From contig NC_068572.1 in the NCBI RefSeq assembly GCF_025698545.1, positions 1,736,001 through 1,800,000 on the forward strand: a DNA stretch of 64,000 bases. Direction: 5' to 3'. How positions within the stretch are numbered: position 1 is the stretch's first letter; each line of letters starts with the position of its first letter. The notes under the pieces are model-generated. The model was not told the DNA's origin, ran no database searches, and saw nothing but the letters and a program-made list of their open reading frames with translations. Positions 23,566 through 35,139 of this stretch are shown piece after piece. This DNA comes from Gossypium raimondii (taxonomy: Eukaryota > Streptophyta > Magnoliopsida > Malvales > Malvaceae). Position numbers and translations under genes: made by a program.

Positions 23566-24024
23566 ATAACTCTGTTGAGATAGCACCATCGAAAGCGTTG
23601 TAAGCAAGGTTGAGTCGTCGGAGTCCATGAAAGTGAAACGAGCTGCTAGTGTTCTCAAGAAGAGAGCCTCCGAGGTTGTTGGAGCTCAAGTCAAGCCATT
23701 GGAGGTTGTGAAGTTGAAAGAGGCTGGCATTTGCAAATAGAGAACCAACAAGGCAACTCTGACTAAGATCGATGCCGATTATATGACCAGTCACGTGGTC
23801 GCATTTCACTCCCTCCCATGAACAACAAACAATGCTTTTGTTCCATGACTCTATGTCTATCTTGGGATCTCCATAACCACGACAATCAATAGCAATAGTG
23901 GTTTTAAAATGGAGCAAAGCCTTTCTTTGGTGTGGGGACATAAATGAGAGGATGGAGGAGGAACAGAGGAAGACAAAGTCCATGAAAGTTGCAAGAGCAC
24001 AAAAACCAGGCAGAGGCTTCCCAT

Positions 24025-25640
24025 AATTCTTTTCGCCAAAAAGAAACAAGTAGAAGGTTATGAAACAAAGGGACGTGTATTATACCAACAACCAAGCCCT
24101 TCATATTAAGTAAGGATGTTCCTTCATTGTCTCCTTTTATTGAATTAGACTATTTACTTTAGTTAAAAATAATTTATCATATTTTAAAATAATTTTATAC
24201 ATTTTTATTTATTTGATATTTAAAAATATGTGCTCTAATAATGTCCCTAGTTCCTGAACGCTTATAAAATAAGTCAAGTGAATTGGCCCTTAAAGCATTT
24301 TCAAACTCTTTCCTAGAAATTGCTCCAAAGTGCAGGGGTAAAATTAGGGGCCAAAACTAAATTGTAATTTTACGATAGTAAGAATTTAATTTTACCATTT
24401 TAATAGTCTATATTTTTATAATTTTTAGGGGATTATGTCAAAGTTTTACCATTTTTGGAAGGTTAAAGTGTAATTTTACCTTTGCTAATTAAAAATTTTA
24501 AAGAGCCTACATAGAAAATTTTCCACTTGAGGCCCTAATTAAGGCAAATTAAGAGAATTGGAGGATAATGCGATTTAACACACTCGAACCCACATCTTCC
24601 TATTCTAACAATAATACCCATGCCAATCAAAGTAATACTCAATTAGAAATTTACCATTAAACTTTTATGTGATTGAATGTTGCTATTAAACTTTGCCACC
24701 AACTTCGATTTTTTTTTTAATTATCCTCCATTGTCTACTTTTATTTTGTAACAAAAGTTCACTTATTTATTTTTAATTTATTTTTAAAATTTTCAATAAT
24801 TTTATTGAATTAAACTATTTAATTTTATTAAAATAATTTATCATATTTTTAAATGCTTTTATGCATATTTATTTATTTAATATTTAAAATTTGTGGTCTA
24901 ATAATGTCTCTAGTTCTTATACCCTTTGAATTTTTAAAATTTAATCCCTATGCTTTTAATTCTAAGAATTTAATCTTTATATTTGTTTGATTTAAAAAAT
25001 TGATAATATTATTAGTTAAGTTGATTTTAAATGTATTATGAATTAGATTTTAATTTTAAATAAAACCTCTAAATGCTAAAATGTCATATGTTCCATAAGT
25101 TCATTAATAATATTATTAATGAGACCTTAATTTTAAAACTTGAACAATACAAGTGGGATATAGTTAAACTAAAATTTTGATATGACTTACAACTTTATTT
25201 TTTATTTAAAAATCATTATTCATTAAATTTTAACATAAGTAATGATTAATTTAGTGACTCGTACTTCAATCACATTAAGTACTAACCATGAAAATTAAAA
25301 TCGTATCTATTTAAATATCGAGTGAACCCATAATAGATAGGTAGAATGATTTATTTAGTTCTCCAATCATATCTATTTTTCAGCTTTGTTTTAACCTTTC
25401 AAATAACTGTATCTATTTTGAAAGTGTGTGGAACAGTATTCGGGAATTATTGCAGTCTAAGATGTTTTGTAGAATTTTTCCTATTCACCTCCGACTTATA
25501 AAATAAGTCAAGAGACTTGGCCCTTATAGCAGGCTGGAAGAGCATTTCCAAACTCTTTCCTGGAAATTGCTCTCAAGTGATCAAAAGTTATGAGAGAGGT
25601 CGACTACTAGTGCCATAAGTCAGATTTCCAACAACAATGC
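24025..25640. repeat. RLP upstream region, copied at 33646-34960
   Basis: AT-rich flank without genes. From the RLP-B start through about 25500 it is closely related to the sequence upstream of the RLP scrap at 33.4 kb, including 'gcattttcaaactctttcct', 'aaatttaccattaaacttttatg' and 'cgagtgaacccataatag'. Two RLP relic slivers (about 24296-24340 and 25530-25640) lie within it. Confidence 0.75.
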
Positions 25641-26577
25641 CAGTCTATGTTTTATGTAAATTGATGACACTTTCAAGTCTCTCTCCTCCCATTCACAGAA
25701 GTCGCAACAAATAGGCTCAACTCTTACTTTTTGTTTTCATATGAGGAGACCTTGACTTCCACATTTTCATCACTTCCCGTTTCATTATTTACTTTTATTT
25801 TATTAATAATAAGTTATTACACTTTTCCTTAATTGCATTTCAAATGCGACTTCCATTGATTAAAAAAATCATAATTTCTTTTTACTTATATGATATGTTG
25901 GAAATTATAAGATTGCAAATTCAATTTTCGATCGATGAGCAATTATTCAATTTTGGAATGTGATAATTTATCATTCAATGGATACATTTTCATGGGACAT
26001 ATTTCTTACATGAAAGGTTGTGATTCTTCAAATTAACATCATTTGAGTGCATATAAATAGAGGGTCTATGATGCTCACAAAAACCAATTACAATCAATCA
26101 CATTTTCAGAAATTAATTAGAGTAAGAGTTTAGAAATTCCTCGATTTTGCTAATCAAATAAAATTCAAAACTTAATTGTATCCCGGGAGGATCTTTGTCT
26201 TATCCCTCTAATAGCTTTGTGTGGGGGCAAATAGTTCTCTTTAAAAAGCGTTATCCGCGCCTCAAAATCTATTGTTTATTTTTTTTAAGAAAGACTCATC
26301 ACAATTTGTAAGTTTGATATATATAATTTAATTTTTTAAGAGTATATATAAAATTTAATATAATTATGATTTAACCATTATAATTAATATTGTTTGGAAT
26401 TATTTTGGAGTGAGAGTTTTAGCACTTATTATATTTATTAGGAATTGATTGTTGTTAGTGCATTTTGTAAGTAAACAATTGACTCACTTGGGTTACAAAC
26501 TAAGTTTTCAGGGGGAAAATTTAATGGAAAGTGACCTAGATCTTTTAAGTGCAAAAGTGAGGTTGCTAAATCGGAGT
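25641..26577. other. AT-rich intergenic DNA
   Basis: No gene seen. The first ~180 bases ('cccattcacagaagtcgcaa' and following) recur at 63860-64000, the right edge of the window. 26040-26290 has a TATA-like element followed by 'cccgggaggatctttgtctt', perhaps an LTR remnant. Confidence 0.45.
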
Positions 26578-27039
26578 TGTAAGAGCCCAATTTTGCCCGC
26601 GCCCAATAATAAAACAACAACAAAAAAATAACAGTCCATTTACAAGGCCCGAAAGCCCCCAAAAAATTATTACAAGCCCAAATACAAAGAGAGGCCCAAT
26701 GGTCCAAAATCCTAATCTTTCAGCAGAAAACCTAGTTGCCCTAGCCCCCTGTCGCGCCGCTCCCCGACATGTCAGTGGACGCGGTGCCTACAACCTTCTC
26801 CCTTGCACCAAAACGGCAGCAGCAACCTCGTTGACTTCCACCGCCCTTGCAAAAAACACAAAAAAGGAAAAAAAGGCAGAAATAAGCAATCAAAAAAATA
26901 TATATTGTAATATTATTTCAGTTATAAAAACTGATCTTTGTAACACGAAAAAGGGAATCGAATACATTGAAATACAAAAAAAGTATTAGAAGAATCGAAA
27001 TAAAAATACCATAAAGTTAAAAAAGGTAACATTTTATTG

Positions 27040-27045
<6 letters not shown>

Positions 27046-27084
<39 letters not shown>
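27046..27084. repeat. (ATT)n microsatellite
   Basis: About thirteen uninterrupted TTA/ATT units. Confidence 0.95.
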
Positions 27085-28103
27085 TTGATTTCTCTTTTTG
27101 AAACAAAAAATAAAAAAGGAGAAACTTTACCTGTTTTGCGTTGTTGCCGAAGGTCCCCTCCAACTCAAGAAGCCTCGGACCCCTTAGGGTCCATGGAGGG
27201 CCTTGTCGGAGAGAGTAGAAACCGAAAGGTTTCTCTCTTTTTCTGTGATTTTGGCTAAGTTTTCGGTTATTCCGACTCTAGATCAAAGGTCTATGTGAAA
27301 AAGGATTCTGGGGAATTTTTTTGGCGATCTCCGGCCACCGGAGGCAGTGATCTTCATCGCCAGTGACCAGCGACCACGGCGGAGACTCGTAGGCCCGGTT
27401 GCTGGACTTGAAGCCACTTCAGAGAGAAAAAGGAGAACAAAGTTTTTTTTTTAAAGAACAGGCTAAAATGATTTTTTTTCAAAATTTTAACTTATATAGA
27501 CATAGCAAAATGATGTCATTTTGGCCTGGCTTTAGAAACCCCAAAACGACGTCATTTTGAACTTAACCCAAAAACCGACTCGATTTTATTTGTTTTAATT
27601 TTCGCCCCATAATTTAAATTCCTGTGCAATTTAGTCCCTTGACCCACCATTAACCCCTTGAGGAGTGACACGTGTCAATATGATGGGGATAATTTCCATT
27701 TGACCCCCTAAAGTTTTCTATCTTATTTTAATTTAATCCTTTAAGTTTCGTTTCTTCATAATTTAAGCTTTTAGTTTTGTTATATTTTTAATTTATTCCT
27801 TTATTCCCCTCTCCTTTATTTTTTTTCTTGCAAATTGTGCTTTAAATTTTGTTTGAATTTTAATTTAATCCTCCATTCATTTAATTAAGGCCATATATTT
27901 ACTTTTTTTCATTTTTTACCGTCGATTTTTCAATTATTTTATTTTGATCCTTACTTTTAATTATTGATATTACTAACATTATTAAGTAATTATTGTTGTT
28001 AATTGATATTAATTTTGTTAAAATTCGCTCAAAGAACCAATATTTTATGAACATAATTCTATTATTATCATGCATTTTTTATATTATTTCATTATTAGTA
28101 TTG

Positions 28104-28385
28104 TCAAAAATATTTTTTTGAAAACAAAAATAAGTTATCGACTTAAAAAAAACAAAAATTGGAGTCGCCACCGATCCTTTATTGAGGTGTGATCGGCTCA
28201 CAAAAAAAAACAATTCTGGTCTACGAAATTTGAGAAAACAGGAAGTTGTCGAAACCATTTTTTTGAAAACAAAAATAAGTTATCGACTTAAAAAAAACAA
28301 AAATTGGAGTCGCCACGATCCTTTATTGAGGTGTGATCGGCCCACCTTAAAAAAAATATTCTGGTCTACGAAATTTGAGAAAATG
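28104..28385. repeat. Tandem ~141-bp duplication with GGAGTCGCCACC motif
   Basis: 'aagttatcgacttaaaaaaa' through 'ggtctacgaaatttgagaaa' occurs twice in a row (starts about 28131 and 28274), with a few substitutions. An inverted, diverged copy of the same family lies at about 31260-31060. Confidence 0.85.
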
Positions 28386-28800
28386 AGTTCGGGAGTCAGT
28401 TACGTACGAGGAAGGGTTAGCACCCTCGTAACGCCCAAAAATCAGTACCAAATTGATTATTTAATGTCTTGATGTCGAAAATTTAAAAGATTTTGTAAAC
28501 TCAAATATTGAAATTTGAAAAGGATAGTCAATTATTCAAGTCATGCGAAGAAATTGAGACCCAATACGTTAGGGTACAATTTCTCAAAATCCCCGAATTT
28601 TGAATATCACTTTTGCTTTATAAGTAAATCTTCACTTAGAGGAAGCAATTATATCATGCCCAATACGTTAGGACATAACAAATTAAATTCCCAAAAATGA
28701 TTTTTACTTATATATTTTAAATAACAAATATTCTCGGTTATTTGGAATTAACAAAGAAAATCAGAACCCAATACGTTAGGGCTCAATTTTCCTTGAAAAT
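28386..28800. repeat. Short tandem array with 'cccaatacgttagg'
   Basis: The core 'cccaatacgttagg' appears at about 28560, 28660 and 28767 in units of about 100 bases. The counterpart on the opposite strand is the 115-base array at 30600-30960 ('gagacattgtaccctaactt'). Confidence 0.75.
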
Positions 28801-30390
28801 TCCTAACTTTGAATATCGCTTTTATTTTGAAAACCTTTGGATCATAAGAAAATCATCTTAATGTTTTGACAAAATCAAAATGTATTTTAAAAATATGTTA
28901 AAAATGTTAATGCAATATGAAACAAATATTTTAATTTAAATTATGTGTATACATAAGTATGATATATAAACAATTTTAGCAAATATATATATGGATATGA
29001 GAGAAAAACGGAAGTCATAAAAATAAAACAATGATAAAATACATATAAAATATATTATTACATTTTAAAAAATGTATAAGTATAATGCATAAAAATGGAA
29101 AATATTTATAATAAGCCTTGAAAAGAATGCAAAAATATATGTACATGTTATAAAAATGTATGAACATATGAATTATAAAACATGAAAATATAAATATTAT
29201 AAAAAATATGAATGTATATAAAATATATATAAAAATAAAATGATATGATAATAAAATATATACGTACTACATATATGTATTTAAAACATTTTGAATATAC
29301 ATATATATATTAACATATATATGCGCAAATATTTACGTGCAATAATAATTATATAATAATAATTATACTAATAAACAATATAAGCAATATAATAAAAAAA
29401 CTAAAAAAAAACAAATTAAGGATTAAATTTAAAAACCAAACAGAATTTGAGAGCTGAATTTGAAAATAAAATAAGAGAGGGAGTAATTTAAACACGCGCA
29501 ACCAGGGGGAGGACCAAAAAACAATTTTACCCAAACCACTCAAAGCATTGCGCAACATTGGATTAAATCAAAACACTAATAATGTTTCATGGAAAAATTT
29601 GAAAACAAACAACAATGATTTTGAAATGATGGGATAAAATGGAAGGATTAAAAGCGGAAATAACCCATCAGTGCTTAAAACCCTTTTCAATCTCAAACTT
29701 AAACGCTTCTGCAGCAGCAATAGCTGCAAAAACTGTTTCATCTTCTTCTCAACTCTTCACGCCAAAACCGCTCCCAACCGGCCACGACGACGACGGCACT
29801 CGACGGCGCACTACCACCGGTAAGAACCTTTCCCCCTTTGTCCCTTTTGCTTATTTAATATTAAAAAAAACAGAAGAAAAACAAAAATCTAACGCCAACA
29901 GTAACAAGAGCAAAAGAAGAAAATCAAGAATCCTTCACCTTTAAAATCTTTTGCTTTTCTGTCCTCTTTCTTTTTATTTTCTTAAATGGTTTTCAATACA
30001 AAATTTTTCTAACCCTGTTACAGAAATCGATTGGCTTTTTATAGCCAATCCTTTTTTACAATTTGCTGTACGTATATCCTATTAGTGATGTTCGTGGCTT
30101 CTTTGTTGTAGGTACGTGCGTGGTGTGCGAAGCTACCAGACGTGGGTGAGACGACGTGGGCAGTTGCTATGCGTTCGTGCGTGGAGACGGTTGCCGCAAC
30201 GTGGGGGCGATGGTGGCGTCGATCTGCTGCTTATCGCCTAGGCTTTCTGCTGTTTGTTTTTTTGGTGTTTTAGGCTAGTGGGTTAGGGTAATGTTTGGGC
30301 TTAGTGATTTGGGCTTCATTTATGGTTTTGGGTTTGATGTAATCTGGGCTTTAGGTTTTACTTGGGCCCGGACAAAAATTGGGTATTACA

Positions 30391-31260
30391 AGTATCATTA
30401 GATAATATTATTAATTGAATATTTTTTTATTTTTTTTTCATTTGTACTCATTATATTATTGTCATTTTCTTTTATTAATTATGTTATTTTACCATAATTT
30501 TCTCCATTATCGTACATTGTTAACAATTGCTACATACATTCATTTTTCAGCATAAGCGCATAAAAGAATAAAGAGTAAGGTGATATTCTTTATTTTGAGG
30601 ATTCGAGAAATTGTGTCCCTAAGTTACAGGGTACGATTTTCTCCTTGGACCAAAATAATCGAACGTCCCTTCTCATTTTTGGAAGAAATAATAATTAAAA
30701 ATATATAAGATTTGAGCAATAATTAAAAAAATGAGCATTCTTATTTTCGGGAATTCGAGACTTCGTGCCCTAACTTACGGGGCATGTTTTTCTTCACAAT
30801 TAACTTGAAATACGAAGACATTCTTCATAAAATTTGATTTAATTTCTTGTTTTTGGAGATTCGAGACATTGTACCCTAACTTACGAGACATGATTTTCTT
30901 CCCTATTAACTCAAAATACGAAGATATTTTTCATAAAATTTGATTTAATTAGCGATATTTTAATCAAATAATATCATACAAAAAAGGGGATCGTACTGTA
31001 AATTTTCTTCTAATTCACAAGTAATCAACCAGGTACTAATTTTGAGCGTTATGAGGGGGTTAATCCTTCCTCATGCATAACCGACTCCCGAACCCATTTC
31101 CTGGGTTTGTAAACCAAAAATCACTGTTTTAGTAAATTTAACCTTTTATTAAAATTGTCGAATTTCAAGGTGACCCGATCACACCTAAATAAAAAAGATT
31201 GGTGGCGACTCCATTTTTATTTTAAAAAATAAAAGTCGATTTCAAAAAAGGGTTTCGACA
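30391..31260 (-). repeat. LTR-like fragment, inverted relative to 28.1-28.8 kb
   Basis: On the minus strand it starts TGTCGAAACCC, then has ATGGAGTCGCCACC, 'GGTGTGATCGG', 'GGTTCGGGAGTCGGTTA' and 'GAGGAAGGATTAACCCCCTC', followed by a three-unit ~115-base array. The same motif order occurs on the plus strand at 28246-28780. Such sequence resembles LTRs of large Gypsy (Tat/Ogre-like) elements; that family name is a guess. Confidence 0.5.
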
Positions 31261-32745
31261 GGAGTGTGTTAGGATTTCAATTACTTGTTGTACGAGGTTG
31301 AAAGATAGTGGATTATCATTTTGAGAAAGACCCCATAAGCATAAGAAAATCGAATTGCATAAACAATTTTATTCTTTCGGGCATTGCTCTTAATACTACA
31401 ACTATCGACTCTATCACATGGGGTTTATCTTCTCTACTCTTTTAAGTGTTGATGGTTTTACATTAAGAACAATAATTGTAAGTAGAAGAATACCAAACCA
31501 ACTGTTTGATTAAATCTAACAAATCTACTATTTCAATCTTATAATTTACAAATCAAATCTATTTCCTTTGTACTTGATATGATCTTGATCAAGATTTTAA
31601 TTAAAGTTTGAGGGCCTTAATTTAATCATTATAGTTTATTAATGGTTCATAATTTAATTAGGCATAAAAAATGAAAAGAAAAAAGAGTGAAAACATCAAT
31701 AATCATTTTCAAATCAACCAAGTCTTAGTTGTACCTCAAAAGTCTATCCCATTTTAGAAGTTAGGTTCTACATATTTTCTTGATTTCCATTTCATTCTCT
31801 ACTTGTAAAAAAAAAAAAGTCACTTATTTAACTTTTAATCTAATTTTATTTCTTTCTGCTCTGATTATTTTTTAATTTCATTGAATTAGACCATTTAATT
31901 TAGTTAATAATAAATTATTTTTAAAAATATTTTTATAAATTTCTATTTATTTTATATTTAAAATTTTAGGTCTAATAGTTCCCCTGTTCTCCATTCACTT
32001 TAAATTTTTGAAATTTAGCCCATTTACTTTTAATTCCTTTAGTTGTATGATTTAAAATTAAATTTCAATTCCTAAAAAATTAATGTTTGATTGAAAATAA
32101 TGTTAATTGATTCATAATCAATTTGAATCTATATAATATGAATTGGATTTTAATTTTAGACTTATAAATACTAAAATGCCACATATTTAAATGTAAAGAA
32201 GTTCACTAATAGTATTATCAATTGAGCTCGAATGTTGAATTAAAAAAGAAATAGCACATATCAAGTATTTGAGTAAATACTCTCAAAAGTATTCTATTAC
32301 TTTGAAGGTTTACAGTTGAGTGATTACAAATGAGGTAAAAGCCTCTATTTATAATTGAGCACTCCTAGATTCGACAGTATAGATATTAAAATGTTACATA
32401 TTTAAGCTTAATAAAAGTTCATTAGTAGTGTTACCGATTAGACTTAAAAACATAATGACTATATTTTTAAAGCAAGAGTATGGATTAACAAAATAATTAA
32501 ACCAAAATATAATTTACAATTTTATTATTATTATTATTTGAAAACTTTAATCATGATGATCGACTATGTATAAATTTTAGCCAATGGATCGTGCTTCAAT
32601 TACACAAGTAGATATATGATCCTCAAATTAGGTCTTTTTTAATATATACAATCTATTTTTAACATAAGTACATTCAAACCAACGTTGTCTTAATTTTTCT
32701 TAATCGACAAATCAATAAAATCCCATTTTACTCCTTACGACATTT
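31261..32745. other. AT-rich DNA with RLP-flank relics
   Basis: No gene. 31480-31560 ('tttcaatcttataatttaca') and 31730-31790 ('aagtctatcccattttagaa') match pieces found 3' and 5' of the RLP genes, suggesting a decayed RLP unit. Confidence 0.5.
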
Positions 32746-32976
32746 TTTATTTCCCATTTAATGACCTCCAACATGGGTTTGTACCTCCACCCCAGTTTGA
32801 ACCAGCTGTTGAGAATATAAGGAACTTTGAACCAGTCAAAGGTTTTGCTGTAGATACTAGCACAGGGGGGACGTGTTCATTTATGAGAAGCTCTACTTCA
32901 TTGAAAGAATGGGCTAAAACTAAGGCTGCCCTAAAAGGGTCACGGAAGAAGAAAACAAAAGGCGATTCAATGTAGT
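32746..32976 (+). pseudogene. Captured 3' exon fragment of an unrecognised protein
   Basis: The plus strand is open from about 32750 to the TAG at 32974: FVPPPQFEPAVENIRNFEPV, then a Thr/Ser-rich stretch, WAKTKAALKGSRKKKTK and a stop. Its base composition is more gene-like than the flanks. No start codon or upstream exon is visible, and AT-rich DNA precedes it. I do not recognise the family. It reads like the last exon of a nuclear gene, with the basic Lys-rich end of the protein. It may be a gene fragment moved here by a transposon. Confidence 0.4.
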
Positions 32977-33448
32977 AGCATTGAGGCATGTTGTTCGGAT
33001 TTAAGTCTCATTGTTGAATACATGGATGCTTGGATTTTTTGAAGTCTTTTCATGTATTTGGAGGATCCTTGAAGGGTCAAAATTTCATACTCAGATATGG
33101 ATTTTGAAAGAAAAAAATGAACAGTCGGAACAACATAGGTGCTGTGGTTCTAGTGAAATGATTTTGTTCTGATTATTGAATGACATTGTGTTCCATAGAA
33201 ATATACCTAGAAAAACCATCTAAAGTCTTTGGTCTGCTTTTCATGGTATCAATTAAACCAAGGATTTCATCATTTTCATTTGTGATGTTTGTTCATTTCT
33301 TCAAATTTTCTCAAATCCATTGCCTTCTATTCATTTATAGTCCTATATTAAAGTCCTGTCCACCCTAATTACAATTTATTTCTTTAAAATAAAGACACTT
33401 ACAAAAGAAGTCTTGCATCTCTTCTAAACATTATCAGTTCTCATCACA
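32977..33448. other. Possible 3'UTR of the captured exon, then AT-rich DNA
   Basis: Nothing coding was recognised. 33000-33060 could be trailer sequence of the preceding fragment. Confidence 0.35.
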
Positions 33449-33645
33449 AACAATGCTTTTGTTCCATGACTCTATGTCAATCTTGGGATCTCCATAACCA
33501 CGACAATCAACAGCAATAGTGGTTCTAAAATGGAGCAAAGCATTTCTTGGTGTGGGAGATATAAATGAGAGGATGGAGGAGGAACAGAGGAAGACAAAGT
33601 CCATGAAAGTTGCAAGACCACCAAAACCAGGCAGAGGCTTCCCAT
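33449..33645 (-). pseudogene. RLP N-terminal scrap
   Basis: Signal peptide (MGSLCLVLVVLQLSWTLSSS) and the beginning of the N-terminal cap as far as 'ESWNKSIV', after which RLP similarity ends abruptly. A small deletion near 33545 shifts the frame, and the cap cysteine after SSHL is replaced by Tyr. The upstream DNA is the same as upstream of RLP-B, so this is a truncated copy of that unit; the lesions differ from those of RLP-B. Confidence 0.85.
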
Positions 33646-34960
33646 AATTTTTTTCGCCAAAAAGAAACAAGTAGAAAGCTATGAAACAAAGGGACGTGTA
33701 TTATACCAACAGCCAAGCCCTTAATATAAATAAGGATGTTCCTTCTATTTACTTTAGTTAAAAAAAATTTATCATATTTTAAAATACTTTTAATACATTT
33801 TTATTTATTTGATATTTAAAAATTTGTGCTCTAATAATGTCCCTAGTTCCTGTACGCTTATAACCTTAAAGCATTTTCAAACTCTTTCCTAGAAATTGCT
33901 CCAAAGTGCAGGGGTAAAAACAGAAAAATTTTTAAATTGTAATTTTTATGATATTAAGAATGTAATTTTACCATTCTAATAGTCTATATCTTTATAAATT
34001 TTAAAGGATTAAATCAAATTTTTATCATTTTTAGGGGGCCAAATTGTAAACTAATTTAAAATTTTAAAAATTTTAAAGAGCCTAAATAGAAAATTTTCCA
34101 TTTTAGGAGGCCGTAATTAGGGCAAGTTAAGAGAATTGAAGGATATATAATACGTTTCAACACACTCGAACCCACATTATCTTATTTTGACAATAATACT
34201 CATGCTAATCAAACTAATGCTCAATCAGAAATTTACCATTAAACTTTTATGTGATTGAATGTTACTATTAAACTTTGCCACCAACTCCTCCTTTGTCTAC
34301 TTTTATTTTGTAACAAAAGTTCACTTATTTATTTTTAATTTAATTTTAAAATTTTCGATAATTTTATTGAATTAAACTATTTAATTTTATTAAAATAATT
34401 TATCATATTTTTAAATACTTTTATGCATATTTATTTATTTGATATTTAAAATTTGTGGTTTCTAATTCTTATATCCTTTGAATTTTTAAAATTTAATCCC
34501 TATACTTTTAATTCTAAGAATTTAATCTTTATATTTGTTTGATTTAAAATTATAGCCCGATTGATAATATTGTTAGTTATGTTGATTTTAAATGTGTTTC
34601 ATAAGTTCATTTATAATATTATTAATGAGACCTTAATTTTAAAATAAAAGATTAAATTTTAAAACTTGGAACAATACAAGAAGTGGGACATAGTTAAACT
34701 AAAATTTTGATATGATTTACAACTTTATTTTTATTCAAAATTTTTTATTCATTAAATTTTAACATAATTAATGATTAATTAGTGACTCGTATCTATTTAA
34801 ATATCGAGTGAACCCATAATAGGCAAAATAATTTATTTAGTCCTCCGTCTTTATAAAAAAACATCTTAACTATATCCATTTTCCAGCTTTATTTTAATCT
34901 TTTAAATAACCGTGTTTGTTATTTTAATTCACCCAAAATAGATAGAAAAAGTTAACCTAC
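33646..34960. repeat. Copy of the RLP-B upstream region
   Basis: Direct duplicate of about 24025-25500 with small deletions. Contains the relic sliver 'caaactctttcctagaaatt' at about 33880. No gene. Confidence 0.75.
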
Positions 34961-35139
34961 AGTTAAATATTTGACGTGACATTCTACACATAAAAGATTT
35001 GTATTTAATTTATGTGTAACTCTGCATATAAAAAAAGGGATTTAAGGCAATTAAACCCAAAATATCAAAAGGGAAAAATAATCAAGGAAATAAATTTCAA
35101 ATTAAGAAGCTTTACGACATATGAGTTGACTTGGTCATG

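Larger units (their letters stand above)
16704..24024 (-). pseudogene. RLP-B: receptor-like protein pseudogene split by a copia element
   Basis: Counterpart of RLP-A in unit B, in two pieces. The N-terminal part (24024 to about 23566) has the signal peptide (MGSLCLVFVLLQLSWTLSSS), but a small deletion near 23935 shifts the frame before the N-terminal cap. The cap and first LRRs continue in another frame to 'YNAFDGAIS'. The C-terminal part (18581-16704) resumes at VPSWLFTLPS, has a second frameshift near 17350 just before NVTTKRLEMEL, and then runs intact through the membrane helix to RNRPRRN. Between the pieces sits the copia element at 18582-23565. RLP sequence equivalent to about 10751-11429 of RLP-A (~680 bases) is missing. 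It cannot make a full receptor. A truncated product from the C-terminal part is conceivable but has no evident start. Confidence 0.9.
26578..30390. mobile_element. Large inverted-repeat element, probably nested LTR debris
   Basis: The left end reads TGTAAGAGCCCAATTTTGCC. The right end, on the other strand, reads TGTAATACCCAATTTTTGTC, and both continue into 'GGCCC'-rich tracts with repeated AGCCCAAA and GCAGAAA motifs for about 200 bases. The arms are diverged copies facing each other. Inside are GC-richer stretches (26700-26860, 27120-27430, 29760-29830, 30110-30240) with no long ORF, an (ATT)n run, and 'AAACGACGTCATTTT'. It could be two LTRs of one family in head-to-head orientation, or a foldback or MULE-like element. 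No convincing target duplication was found. Confidence 0.5.

Noticed and set aside
26699..26989. Plus-strand ORF of 96 codons
   Set aside because: Lies in a low-complexity arm of the inverted-repeat element, runs into poly-A-like sequence and has no known motif.
29639..29944. 101-codon ORF starting MEGLKAEITHQ
   Set aside because: Within the right arm of the same element; Ser/Ala/Thr-rich, then Lys-rich. Probably repeat sequence, with no independent support.
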